Assembly (NCBI GenBank): GCA_002118135.1
Contig: BDIU01000339.1
Span: 1-43,463, forward strand
Direction: 5' to 3'
Source of the DNA: Trebouxia sp. TZW2008
Taxonomy: Eukaryota; Chlorophyta; Trebouxiophyceae; Trebouxiales; Trebouxiaceae
Length of the DNA: 43,463 nt
Shown: in pieces, positions 1 through 11,117 of the stretch
Numbering within the stretch: the first letter of the stretch is position 1
Layout of the letters: each line of letters opens with the position of its first letter
Program-made: the position numbers and the translations under genes
Notes under the pieces: generated by a model
The model's database searches: none
What the model was told of the DNA's origin: nothing
What the model saw: the letters and a program-made list of their open reading frames with translations, nothing else

Positions 1-2457
1 CCATTACCAATCTCAAGAGCAATACACACCACAGACCGATGGCTGGCAATAGTTTATGTCTCTTACCTATTGCACCAATCACAGTGGTACGCATTGTCAC
101 CAGACAACACTTCAGGCTTGATTACCTTTGCTACGGCATTCAGGCACTCCACAATGCAAGACAGGCCATTGCCCATCTCAAAAACAGGGAGCATTCACCA
201 ACCCCAAAATATACCAGAGACCATTGACTGGCAACAGTTTATGGCTCTCACCTATTGCACCAGTCACAGTGATATGCGTTGTCACCAGACACCACCTCCG
301 GCTTGATGAACCTTGCCAATGCACTTTCCGCGACAACAAACAAGCCATTACCAATTCAGCCAGACAAGCATCTACAAAGGAACTCGTATGGAAGACCAGT
401 GCTCTCACCTGTTGCACCAGTCACAGTGATACGCGTGGTCACCAGACAACACCTCCGGCTTGACGAACCTTGCCAGGCCAGTTTCCACGACCAACAAACA
501 AGCCGCTACCAATTCAGCCAGACAAGCATCTACAAAGGAACTCATATTCAAGACCAGTGCTCTCACCTATTGCACCAGTCACAAGTGGTACGCCTTGTCG
601 CCAGACAACACCTCCGGCTTGTTGGACCTTGCCAGGGCAGTTTCCACGACAGCAAACAAGCCGCTACCAATTCAGCCAGACAAGCCTCTACAAAGGAACT
701 CATATTCAAGACCAGTGCTCTCACCTGTTGCACCAGTCACAGTGGTACGCATTGTCACCAGACAATACTTCTGGCTTGATAAACCTGGCCAGGGCAGTTT
801 CCAGGCTGTCCACAACGCCAAACAGGCCATCATCGACCTCAACTGACAGGTCGTTCATGGAGTCATATGTGCTGGATGTTGAGCGGCAATGCTGGCACTG
901 CACACTGCTGGCGAGCACCCCCCCAAAGACCCGGTCAATGATCGTGAACACGGCCTGTACAAAGCAAGGCTTCATCAACTTGTGTGGCATCTCACATTCA
1001 ATGGAAGGATCGAATGTCTTATGTGCTGGAGGGTTGTTGGCAATGGCGGCACTGCTCATTGCTGGCAAGCACTCCTGCAGACACTCAGTCACTGATGATG
1101 GACACTTTCTGCACTCAGCAGGGAATCAAGATCTTGTGCAATGTCTCTTCTGACGATTGATGGGCTAGCCTTATGTGCTTCATGCCCGGTGTCAGCTTGA
1201 CTGCTGATCACAGCTAGCAAATCATTCAGAAAACATGGCTAGTAACACTTCATGCTGCCTGTGCCATGCGTATGCTTTGTACAAGGTAGCGCTGCTTGAT
1301 ATCGCCAGGGCAGTTGCAGGGTTGCTTGTCTGCCCAAAAGACCTCTTGACATGAGCTGTCTGACATTGCCAGAGCATTACTGTGGATGCTTGTCTGCCCA
1401 AAAGCCCTTTTTACATGAGTCATCCGGCAGCAGAACAGTACAATTGTGTCACTGCAGCAGCACTGCAGTGCATGAATGCAGTGCATGAGTGCAGTGCATG
1501 AGTGCAGTGCATCAGTCTAGGGCATCCGTCTAGGGTATCAGTGCAGTGCATCAGTGCTGTGCATTAGTACTGTGCATCAGTGCAGTGCACCAGTTTAGTG
1601 CATCAGCAGGTTGCTGACCTTCTTGCCCGGCATCTCTTGCTTCAGCAAGCGCTCATGCAGGTCATGCGCCTTGTCCAGCCACTGCCTCAGAAAGTCATGA
1701 GCATCCTCCTGCAGCACATGTCATTGTGTTGCAGCGTGTGTGCCAGGTCTCCTGCCGCTGGTGCACATAAGGATGCAATGATGCTTTTTGCAAGTACGCG
1801 CAAATGTCATGTGGATACAGCTAGACTGTGGGGTCACTGCCTCACACTACGTTGCTGCAGGCATCTGCAGTACATTTGTTAACTTGCTGACATTGCTTCA
1901 CTTAGTCATACTCAGGCTGAGTCCGCTGCAAAACATACTGGGTAACACGAGTGCTTGCTTGCGCACTGAGAAAAGGACTTTGCCTGAGACACAGGCTCGC
2001 TGTGTGGCACACATACCTGCTTGCAAGCTGAGAGGCGGTCATTGCTCAAAGTGCCTAGAGTGGCCAGTCCAGTGTTGACCATCCACTTCGGAAAGCCTGC
2101 TTGGGTCTCTGCGATTTTGGCCCCTTTGTCAAAGCTGCATCTGATTCTGTACCCCAGATAGCAGAGGGCACAGCTTCTGCATGTGCATGCTTCCTTCAAA
2201 AGGCTGTGACTGAGGTTGGCTAAGACTGGGTTGTGCACTAGGCACTGGACTGTGCTGTTTATGTAGCAGGTGGCTCCCTGGTTCTCAAGACCATGGCCCA
2301 CGCCAGGGGAGCTTTGCCACTTGCTGTTGAGCTGCAGAACCGGCATACACTGGTCAAGCAGCTTCGCCTGGATGACTTGTGAGAGCGACAAGCTGCCTGA
2401 GCCCACCAGGATTGCCATAGAAGGAGCTGAGTAGGCTGGTGCGCGGCAAAATCGCAC
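1..2457 (-). CDS. Ubiquitin-specific protease (USP36/USP42-like), partial at left edge
   Basis: This looks like a USP-family cysteine deubiquitinase. The Cys box GLENQGATCYINS, with its catalytic Cys, lies in a minus-strand exon within about 2150-2457. An exon at 1619-1708 begins EDAHDFLRQWLD, matching the family QEDAHEFL motif, and is flanked by CAG and GTCAGC splice sites. An exon ending at 725 (starting between about 950 and 1080) carries RVFGGVLASSVQCQHCRS and then LSGDNAYHCDWCNR. These are the two CxxC pairs of the zinc-binding fingers. The donor after CNR is AG|GTGAG, phase 2. The His box is not in the window and must lie beyond the left edge. The exon between the Cys box and EDAHDFL was not found, and the start codon is unsure (Met at 2457 or an internal Met near 2418). 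Family membership is secure; the exact gene model is not. Confidence 0.8.
61..840 (-). repeat. Five tandem copies of a USP exon 3' end plus donor
   Basis: The end of the zinc-finger exon and the start of the following intron recur as a tandem array. Exon/donor junctions sit at 725 (the exon joined to the rest of the gene), 567, 409, 252 and 67, so spacing is 158, 158, 157 and 185 bp. Each copy contains the peptide KPEVLSGD..YHCDWCNR or a near match followed by GTGAG or GTAAG. The copies ending at 409, 252 and 67 are open through this core. The copy at 567 has a one-base insertion that brings in a stop. The sequence between junctions is intron-like, with a possible acceptor TTTGTAG upstream of the middle copies. 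Splicing into the copies at 252 and 409 in the gene's phase would meet a TGA, so use as ordinary cassette exons is doubtful. Confidence 0.85.
1460..1612. repeat. Short minisatellite in USP intron
   Basis: A decayed tandem repeat of about 10-20 bp built on GTGCATCAGTGCA / GTGCATGAGTGCA runs between two USP exons. It has no coding frame and looks like simple intronic repeat expansion. Confidence 0.7.
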
Positions 2458-3445
2458 CGCCTGCCTCCTGACTCAGCCAACCTGGCTATCATAGGCGGGG
2501 AGATGGTGCGCTGTGTTGCATACGGCTTTTTATACGGACAGACTGTCTGTCTCACGGCAGGTTAGCTGTCGATCCTGGCAGGTGTGAGGCCTGCTTTTGT
2601 CTCGATGCCGCACGGGCTCGTTCTTGTGCCTCCTGAGAGTTTCGATGAAAGCACTGTCACGGAAACGGTTTCCGAAAGCCAGCTGCTGTTCACAAGTTCG
2701 CTGCGTTCGAAAAGGCCTTGGTCAAACTCTTTGACCTAACCAGACTGGGTCAAACCTTTGACCTATCAAGCTGCACTTGCTGCTTTTCTGTCATGCTGCA
2801 TGGCCCATGCAGCACACAGCGCTCTGATGGCTTGTAGCGATTTATCTTACTGTCTGCATCTGGGTGCAAGGGCTATACAGGCATAGTACCGCATGTGCAT
2901 TGTCATGATGCGTTGCTGAACAGCATGCGCGTGACAAAGCAGCACAGTATTACTAAGTTATGCACATGGAGACTGCATGGACTTCCCGCCAGCAATACTG
3001 CTTGTTCCAATGCAGTCGCTGCAGATGACGCGCCGAATCCAGAATTCTACATACGCAATGTGGTTGTGGTATTTCCGTGGTTTCCAAACGTGATGGTCCT
3101 AACATAGCAGTTGACTTTATGCTCACCAGGTGCATACTGTGCACAGCTTGACGATCATATGCTGTAGCTCTGCTCAGCCCGTGGACTTGCGACAGTAATC
3201 ACACTTCTGCAGGGTGAAACAGTGGTGATTGAACACGAGCATAAAACCAAACCACTGGCACTGTTGTATTCATAGAATATAATATTCTATGCAGCATGTG
3301 CAGGTTGATCATCCTGCAGACTTTGCTTCCTGCAACAAGCTTTGGTCTGAAAACCCATGAAACAGCTCCTTGCCGTTGGCAACCTCAATGCAGCAAGACT
3401 GACTAGTATTGGAGCGTGATATTACTTTGACAATGGGAACATCAA
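2458..3445. other. Intergenic region between USP and G6PD
   Basis: No gene is supported here. It holds the presumed USP promoter, with a pair of dyad sites at 2720-2763. Nearer the G6PD 3' end there is a perfect 8-bp inverted repeat around a 5-bp loop at 3271-3291. Short open frames here have no recognisable protein signature. Confidence 0.6.
2720..2763. promoter_or_regulatory. Two tandem GGTCAAA/TTTGACC dyads upstream of USP
   Basis: Two perfect 7-bp inverted repeats follow each other: GGTCAAA-ctc-TTTGACC at 2720-2736 and GGTCAAA-cc-TTTGACC at 2748-2763. They lie about 260 bp upstream of the USP reading frame. TTTGACC contains the W-box core TTGAC bound by WRKY factors in plants and algae. 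A WRKY or other dimeric regulator site is an inference; only the symmetry and duplication are seen. Confidence 0.4.
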
Positions 3446-6400
3446 TCACAGCCTTGGGGGTCTTGGAGAATCAATACTCCTTCTCGTGAAGTCAATGCTC
3501 CTTCTGTTGCTTTCATTATGCCACTTGTACTCTGCATTCTTGACAAAGCCGTTCTTGCTGACGAGCACATCTGACTGTGGAGGCCCCCTAGTGCCATATG
3601 GATAGCTCAATAGCTCAACCTTGCCAGCGTCGATGGCATGTAGCAAAGGTGTGTACACTGCCCACGCCGCCCTCAGCTCATCCCTGCAGGCCAATTTGCA
3701 ATGTTAAGGAAGCACTCAAACTTGAGATGTGTGGCAAGCTGATAGCAACTGGTCATACGCTTGGTCAAAACCTTTCTATGCCATAGATATGAAACCAACG
3801 TCAGTGCACTGTCCACGCCGCCCTCAGCCGATGCCTGCAAGCGGGTTTGCAATGTGAGAGAAGCGCTCAAACTTGAGATGTGTGGCAAGCTCATGGCAAG
3901 CGGTCATATGCTTTGCGACAACCTTTCTTCGCCATGCCAGCTGAAAAGCGTGACTGGCCTGTTGCATGTTGTGCTCAACTACATGCAGGAACAGTAGCGT
4001 CATGCTAAGGCATAGTCACATCCTGCTGCAAGATGCCTGTCTGTGTATACACCAGCTAGATACACAGATAGGCCACTTGCAGCAGGTCATGATTGTGCCT
4101 CCGTGCCAAATGGCAGCAAGAGTTTTTGTCCATTGCACCATTTGCTTGGGTCGACCACGGCAGGATCAATCTGACCCCAGTTGTTGGCACTGAAGTGTGA
4201 CATCAGGTGAGCAACTGTACACTGCATGATGCATTGTGTGCGGCTCATTTCGCACTGCATGCAGGCGAGCCCGTCGCAGCTGCAGATGCAAATTTTGTTC
4301 AACACATTTCTTTCACAACCAAGATTGAGATCACTCTCCTGCTGCTACTCATTATGCGGCTGCATAAGTCCACAGTCGCAGGAATTCTGATGTCAACTCC
4401 CATTGTATTCCTGCTCTCGTACTGCTTGAAGGCCATTAAGCAGTCAGACCTGTGCTAGTTGACATGACCTGGATGATATCATATGGCATTGTCAAGAGTA
4501 GAATGCGTTGCATCCTGCATATGTGCAAGTCATGCATGAACATGGTACATTGCATGCCGGATGCTGCAGTTGCAGATGCCCCTTTACTGTATCACAGGCT
4601 GTGCTGACAATGCAGATGATCACTTGCAGGATGCCAGTACCTTCTGACAAAGTGTTGCTGATCGCCTCTGATGGCATCTAGAATGAGCCTCTCATACGCC
4701 TCAGGGATGTATGCATCTGAGTAGCGCTCTGCATATGTCAAGTCCATCTCACTCATGACAGGAATGTTGTCTTGGCCTGGCTTTTTCACCACCTGCATTC
4801 AATCCAGTGCTTTAGCCTATAGCAGAACCGAAATGTTTGGAGAATATTCACCGCTCCAGTACATACGTAGCTGGGCCTGCTGAACCTGTCTAGCATACAT
4901 TCAGAATGAGATGAAATAAACAATCCAGGCAAATATATGAGGGTGCACTTGTGAACAGTCAAGCTTGGTGCAACAAGCTTCAATTGCGGTCTGCCGTTGT
5001 CAAAGCAGTTGTGTCAATAGCAGATGTCCTTGTTTCTTCTTGCCATGGGGACATGGATGATTTGCCCACTGACTTATCACAACCCCAGACGTTTCTGCAA
5101 TGACGATTGTATTCTCTGAGCCGGATGGTCTGTATTCAGACGTGTTGCAATTCAACTGTGGCTCTCCTCTGAGCTTTCACACCAGATGTGCAACATAGAG
5201 GTGCACCACCAGGTGTGCAACACAGAGGAAAATCTTTGTGGTTTTGTTGCTGTCAGAATCGTGCAAGACAAACATAGCAGCATGCTTTTGTGCTTCTGTT
5301 GCTCATATATTTCTGTTGCACAATTTTGACAGCAACAGACATATACATCTTCCTCTATGTTGCTGCCAACATTGATCAAGCCTGTCCTGGCAAACAGGAC
5401 ATTCCCGTCTGTTGCTACGGTCACAAGCATTGGCATCACATTGTGAAAAAGACTGCTGTGCCTTCTCATTGTGCAATTTTGTCAAATTTCGATGCAGCTA
5501 ATCAGAATTGGAACAATAGTGCAGAGGCTCACCATCTTGAGGTAGATGGCCTGAGCAGCCTGTAATGCGATGCAAGCTTGAAAGACCTTCCCAATGTTGC
5601 TGTCACATTAACTGGCATTGTGTTCAACCATCTTTCAAGCATACAAGGAGCGTTGATCATTGCCAACTTCTGATACCATTCCATTGCAGTTCTATGCAAA
5701 CAGAGCAAGGGCTCACCATAGGTCCATGAGGCTGTAAGCATATGCAGTCTTGCTATTCAACTGGCATTACCTGTGACCATCTTGTGTGAACACGTAGGGC
5801 GCTGTTCATCACCATCTTCTGAATTCATCAAATGTTAACACAATCTTAACAGAGCATGGGCTCACCATCTTGAGGTAGATGGCTTCGTCAGGCTGTAACC
5901 GGATGACAAGCTCATTTCTGAGGGGGTTCAGGTCTGACGTCAGCTCTGCTGCTGGGGGCCGGAATTGGATCCTGATCTCTACCTTACGCTCATTCAGCGC
6001 TTTACCTGCCTTCAAGATGAAAGGCACGCCGTCCCACCTGTAGTCAAGAGAACCAGGATGTTTTAAAGATGTTGATGTCTTTGGGCACAGTCTTGTCATT
6101 ATGATAGCCAAACCTGCCATTGGCAGCAGCAAGGGAGGTTCATGATGGTGAAAATGCGTGGACAACATCACAATAACCTTAGGTTGCCTGCATGGCACGC
6201 TTACGGCTCACGACGTAGATGCGGCACCATGGTAGCCAAGGCAAATCCTTTGGCACAGTGTCATCATCGTTGCCATTGGCAGCAGCACACGACACATCAA
6301 TGCAGCACTGCAGCATGACATGGAGCTACACTTTAGTCACAAACGTTGTGTGATGCTTACCACTCGTTAGGTACGTGCAGCACTGTCGTGGCAACAGTAG

Positions 6401-9400
6401 GTGTCTCAAAGCCCTGAGGCACAGGCTCATCGACATTGTGTTTGAGTTTGCCATTGGCATCAGCACATCACATGATAATGAGTCAGACTTGATAGATTCG
6501 ACTCAATGCACTCGCAGATGATTACACATGCCGCAAGTGCATATGCAGCACTGTGGTGGCAAAGGTAGGTGCCTTGGAGTCCTTGGGCACAGTGTCATCT
6601 TCATGGTAACCAGGCTTGCCATTGGCAGCAGCAAATCATGTAATTATGAATCACCTTTGATAGATGCAACTCACTGGACTCACAGACGGCCACACATGCC
6701 GTAGATTGCCTTCATGACAAGCTTACCGCTCATTGTGTACATGCAGCACTGTGGTGGCAAAGGTAGGTGCCTTGGAGTCCTTAGGCACAGTCTCATCATC
6801 ATGGTAGCCAGGCTTACCATTGGCAGCAGCATACTGTGCCAATACCACGTCTTCAACCTTGACAGGCTTGATACACCTGATGACCTTAGTCTTCTCATCT
6901 CGTATGTCATCTGCATTGCCTGAAACAGGCTTCTCCATGGCAATCAGCGCCAATATCTGCAACAAAGTTTGAGCACGTGACACCAACCATATGACCAGGA
7001 ATTTGTGAAAGACCTATCAGCAGCATGGAGAGGGGCGGGTTTGGAGCAGCATTTACCCAACTGATCCCAGCGTAGCGTTCCAAACGCAGCTCAGTAGCTG
7101 GCGCATATCCAGCTTTTGCGCTGCGCCTGAATGCTGTGCCAGAAACTATGAAAAGGTGCTGAGGCCTCATTGCAGGATCCTTGGGGTTCAAAGCAGTCCC
7201 AGAGCCTTGCTATGAGATGCGTGTCAACCTGTGCCATTGTTGTGACAAGTTTGTCACACCACAGCAAAGCAAGACAAACCTGCTTGTCGAGACAGGACTT
7301 GTGCCACACACACAACTAGCATTGTATGCTAGGAAGTGCAATGCTTAATGTTATTATCACTACAGCACCACCAATATTGTGTAGATATGCAAGTTTAAGC
7401 CTTTGTCAAAGAGCAAAGCTGCTCACAGCAGCAAATGAGGTGCTTTGCAGGCAGGACTGGATTGAATTTGCAGCTGATGGTCATACAGCAAAGCTTCTGC
7501 AGCTGTGAAACGGTACAGGGCTGCAACACTGCAGAGCTCGTATGCTGCAGGAAAGTGTGCACTGTGCATTGAGTCTGCATGAGCATTTGCAATTACAGTT
7601 CACTGTTATCAGCAGACATTCAAGACATGCCATCATAGAGAGCACAGGACAAGACTGGTTGGAGACAGTTGACCACTCCAATAGGTACCTGGCCAAGCCT
7701 GTCTAGCATGCCTTTTGAATGAAACAAATTGTAGAGAGGCTCCTTCAATCACTGAAGGGCATTGGCACGAGGTTAACAGGCAGTGCTGCCAACAGCAATC
7801 TGTTTATGTCAGGCATGAGTCAGGCACAAACACACCTGCAGCATGTGATTCTGCATGACATCCCTGATGATGCCGTATTCATCAAAGTAGCCTCCTCTGC
7901 CTTCTGTGCCAAAAGGCTCCTTGAAACAGATCTGCAATCAAACAAGAAGCAGTCAAACAATCGCAATTTTGGCGATATCTGCATACAGCTCCTTGAAACA
8001 GACTTACGCCAAGATGCAACAAGATCAGCATGAGCTGCTTTCCCATTTATGCATTGAAGCTGCTGTTCCATACGTGCTTTGCCGTATTAGTAGGGAGTCT
8101 GCTGCAGGCCTGCTGATCAAAATCAGCATCTGCCATTTTGCCTTTTACAGCAACAGACCGAGATGCATGCAGATGGCTTTCTCAAACGCATGCAAGACGC
8201 TTTGAACATTTGCCACACGCACACAAGCCATGCATGCAGTCAAATTGAATCAGTGCTGGGTAGCCGTAGCAGCAGTCCAGAATATGCCTGCTTCAGGCAG
8301 GTCAATCAGACCTTGGCAGGGCAGCAATTCTGATTCAATGCACATAATAGATGCTGTGTGTAGCATTGCATGCTGTGTAACTGTGGTTCTGATGCTGACC
8401 TGTATGTTGGATATGTGTACATTGTTCCACATGGGTCCCAGGAAGCGGTTTGCAAATCGCATGACCAGCATATTTTGCATCAGCTCCTTACCCAAGTAAT
8501 GATCAATTCTGCAAGCAGGCAAGCAATTGGACTTGCCATGCTGTGGCGCTGCATTGCAGTGTTGCTCAGTGAATTACCATACGTAGTACTCAATACGTAA
8601 TATGCAAAACGCAACACGCAATACGCAGGTTTTCAGAGTATCATTCGCTGAGATGCAGTGCAAATTGCGAAATATGCAACACATTGGATGCAATACGCAA
8701 TAGCCAATACGCAAATAGTTTACAGTATCAATCACTGAAGAAAAGAGTAAAAGTGTGGTGCTTCACTGGGTTTGCTTCAAGGCAGTGGGTGCTTGCACAG
8801 CCAAAGGGTGAGCACTCACGGATATTCATGCTATGCAAGGTTTCAGAAGAAGTTGTAGCTCGAATGCATGCTGTGCGTGGCAACATGTCAGCAAAAGCTT
8901 GTGGAAACCTTGTTGCAGCTGAGCTGCTCTTGTAAATGCAGCACATTGTGGAGAGCAGAGAATGATGTCAGCTAGGCAAGAATGGCTGCATCCTTGCCGC
9001 AAATGCAGTGTCTGAGTCTACTGCACTGGTGCAGTGCAAGAAGGTACATCTGCAAAGCGTTGCACATGGCACACACCTGTACAGTTGATCTTCAGGAAAG
9101 AGGCTGTTCAGCTTTGCAGCCAGTTCCTCTGAAGAATCCAGATCCTGCAGAACATTGTTCACATTTTGCTTGTGGTTGCCTGGTCATCATGTGCATGCAC
9201 ATCTATATTACAGCATGTGTGCACGGGTTTTCAGAAAGACGCACAGCGGATGCGCTCATGAGCAATTCACCACCACAGCAGCAATTTGCATGTAGCATGA
9301 GGTCAGTCCCAGCCTTTTGAAAGGGCCCACAACAGTGCACGGCTTGGCAACTGAGGGTAGGATTGGCAGAAGCACAGCAGTTTTGCTGACTTGAAGCTAT

Positions 9401-11117
9401 GTTTGCAACACATGGCAGCTAATGCATGGCAATGTTGAGGCATGACTGCCATGCCAAATACCTTCTCAACATTGATGTGCAATACATGACACCTCATGCA
9501 TGACAGTGCTGATTCATGGCTACCATGCCAAATGGCATCTTGACAGTGGCATGCAATACATGGCAGCTGATGCATGACATTGCTGATTCATGACTACCAT
9601 GCCAAATGGCATCTTGACAGTGGCCATGCAAGACATGGCACCTGATGCATGGCAGTCTTGATCAAAAGCAACCATGCAAAATGCCTCCTCAACGGTGGCA
9701 TGCAATGCATGGTAATTGATGCATGACAGTGTTGTTCAGTTGTTACCTTGCCAAAAATGGCTTCTCAACAATATGGTGCATCACGTGGCAGCTCATGCAT
9801 GGCAAATTTGATTCTGTATCACCATGCCAAAAGCCTTCTCAACAATGACATGCAACACATGGCAGCTCATGCATGGCAAAGTTGATTTGTTAAAAACATG
9901 CCGAGTGCCTTCTCATCAATGACATGCAATACATGGCAGCTCATGCATGGCAGTGTTTGTTAATAACTATCATGCCAAATTCCTTTTCAACAATGACGGC
10001 CAATACATGCCGGTTAATGCATGACAGTGTTCGTCAGTTGCTACCTTGCCAAATGGCTTCTCAACAATGGCATGCAACACACAACAATGCACGCATGACA
10101 ACGCACATGTGACAGTGTTGATCAATTGCTGCCTTGCCAAGTGGCAATTATGCGCCACATTCAGCACCTTATGCATGGTAGTGGTGATTCAGTGCTACCT
10201 TGCCACATGGCTTCTCAACCACGACATGCAACATGCCGTGGCAGCTCATGCATGACAGTGTCCACCAGCTATTACCTTGCCGAAGGGCTTCTCAACAATC
10301 ACACGCAAGAATCCACCCTCACCCACGTCTACTTCAGTGCAGTTCTCCTTGATGCCTTGAGTCACCTCTGGATACACTGAGGGTGGCAAAGCCAGATAGA
10401 ACAGCCGTCCTTTTGGATCTTTTCCATGTTTGCTCTCACGATCACAGATTGTCTTGTGCAACTGCAGACAGGGCATGTGGTGATTGGTTTGCAAGCTTGT
10501 ATCTTTGCATGAGCACAAGCTGCGGATTGAGGCCAGTGGCAGACACGTAAAGTGTGATGAGCTGTGGCGAAGTCAACAAGCTAAGCTTGAAGCATGCAAG
10601 CATGCGACCAAGATGCAGCCAGGCATACAATACCTGCTGGTAGCCATCTGGCTTGTCATATTGTCCTGCCTCATAGTCTAGCTTTTCCAGGAACTCATCA
10701 ATTATGGAAGGCTCACCCTTCAGATTTGGCCTTACTTTCTCTTGCAGGTCATGCTTGCTGAGCTTGCTTCTTGCATAGCCTATGATACTGAGGTTGTCGG
10801 GTAGAAATCTGCGATTTACATCTAGAATATTTCAGACGTATGGAAGCTAAGATCGTCGCGCGCGCTTCGTTGACGGTGTTTTGACCGATGCTGCATGCAA
10901 GTGACACTTGAACATACCCGCGACTGAAGAGCAGGAACAATGCAGGAAACGTTTTCTTCTTGGCCAAGTCGCCACTAGCTCCGAGCACCACCACCGTGAA
11001 GCACAGCCTCTTGGGTACTCTGACCTCAACGCTGTCTCGATCGTGAGCCTTGATGTCCGTGGGCGCTGGCGGTCCTAGCACTTTCAAGGCCTCCAGTACG
11101 TCCTTTCGCGACGTCAT
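3446..11117 (-). CDS. G6PD: Glucose-6-phosphate 1-dehydrogenase, 10 exons
   Basis: The product oxidises glucose-6-phosphate to 6-phosphogluconolactone and makes NADPH, the first step of the oxidative pentose phosphate pathway. Exons, 5' to 3': 11117-10918, 10808-10634, 10461-10276, 9144-9077, 8508-8400, 7931-7836, 6956-6727, 6037-5866, 4792-4641 and 3683-3446. All are flanked by GT and AG and join in phase to 541 residues, close to the usual family length. Visible motifs are the NADP-binding [16 protein letters not shown] (exon 1), [10 protein letters not shown] (exon 3), the active-site signature RIDHYLGKE across exons 4 and 5, [16 protein letters not shown] (exon 6), [15 protein letters not shown] (exon 8) and [17 protein letters not shown] (exons 9-10). 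The N-terminus [11 protein letters not shown] has no obvious plastid transit peptide, so a cytosolic form is likely. The last 20 or so residues contain an unusual doubled RRSID. Confidence 0.95.
3653..3931 (-). repeat. Duplicated acceptor and start of G6PD exon 10
   Basis: The intron-9/exon-10 boundary near 3653-3779 is repeated about 152 bp away at about 3805-3931, in the intron. The copy keeps the polypyrimidine/TGCA-rich intron end and the beginning of the exon (ctgccggct... versus RDELRAAW coding bases), but the acceptor is altered to CAAG-like sequence and the frame is broken. The real exon is the lower-coordinate copy because it continues to the stop codon. Confidence 0.75.
5152..5240. 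repeat. Short direct repeat in G6PD intron 8
   Basis: A segment of roughly 25 bp around CCAGRTGTGCAACAYAGAGG occurs twice close together (about 5182-5202 and 5210-5230). It is non-coding and lies inside intron 8. Confidence 0.5.
5533..5890 (-). repeat. Three tandem copies of the G6PD exon 8 end plus donor
   Basis: Exon 8 ends AIYLKM|GTGAG at 5866. Copies of this junction occur in intron 8 at 5717 and 5533. The copy at 5533 still encodes QAIYLKM before GTGAG. The one at 5717 keeps the flanking TTACAGCCT and the intron start GTGAGCCC.TGCTCTG but has lost the middle. Spacing is 149 and 184 bp. Confidence 0.8.
6038..6726 (-). repeat. G6PD intron 7 composed of about four exon 7-end copies
   Basis: The 3' part of exon 7 ([20 protein letters not shown]... 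to HVHNER|GTAAGC) recurs four more times through intron 7. Junctions are near 6537 (donor deleted), 6361 (TG|GTAAGC kept, frame open, peptide [13 protein letters not shown]), 6205 (GTAAGC kept, shortened) and about 6060 (only the first half, running into the exon 8 acceptor). Spacing falls from about 190 to 145 bp. The copy at about 6537-6640 is nearly identical to the real exon. Confidence 0.85.
7980..8005 (-). repeat. Fragment of G6PD exon 6 start in intron 5
   Basis: About 20 bp matching the exon 6 beginning (TCTGTTTCAAGGAGC) sits about 55 bp upstream of the true acceptor at 7931. It is a short acceptor-side duplicate without an open exon. Confidence 0.5.
8585..8715. repeat. AATACGCA-type simple repeat in G6PD intron 4
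   Basis: Degenerate repeats of AATACGCA / CAATACGTAATATGC. Low-complexity intronic sequence with no coding signal. Confidence 0.6.
9370..10306 (-). repeat. Array of about 12 G6PD exon 3-end/donor copies filling intron 3
   Basis: The true exon 3 ends at 10276 with [13 protein letters not shown]. Downstream, almost all of the 1131-bp intron is a tandem array of this junction. About 11 further copies lie between about 9430 and 10199, and one more partial copy near 9385, with a mean unit of about 76 bp. Each unit reads, on the minus strand, a TGCAT-rich spacer, then ATTGTTGAGAAGCCNTTTGGCAAG or a variant, then usually a GT dinucleotide. Several copies encode AIVEKPFGK or VIVEKAFGM, while others carry indels or have lost the GT. 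The array stops before exon 4 at 9144. Confidence 0.9.

Noticed and set aside
6907..7315. Minus-strand frames inside G6PD intron 6
   Set aside because: Lie within an intron, no motif recognised and no splice signals in phase with G6PD.
9370..10306. CRISPR-like or satellite array
   Set aside because: Units are directly repeated without conserved repeat/unique spacer structure, and each matches the end of G6PD exon 3 and its donor.
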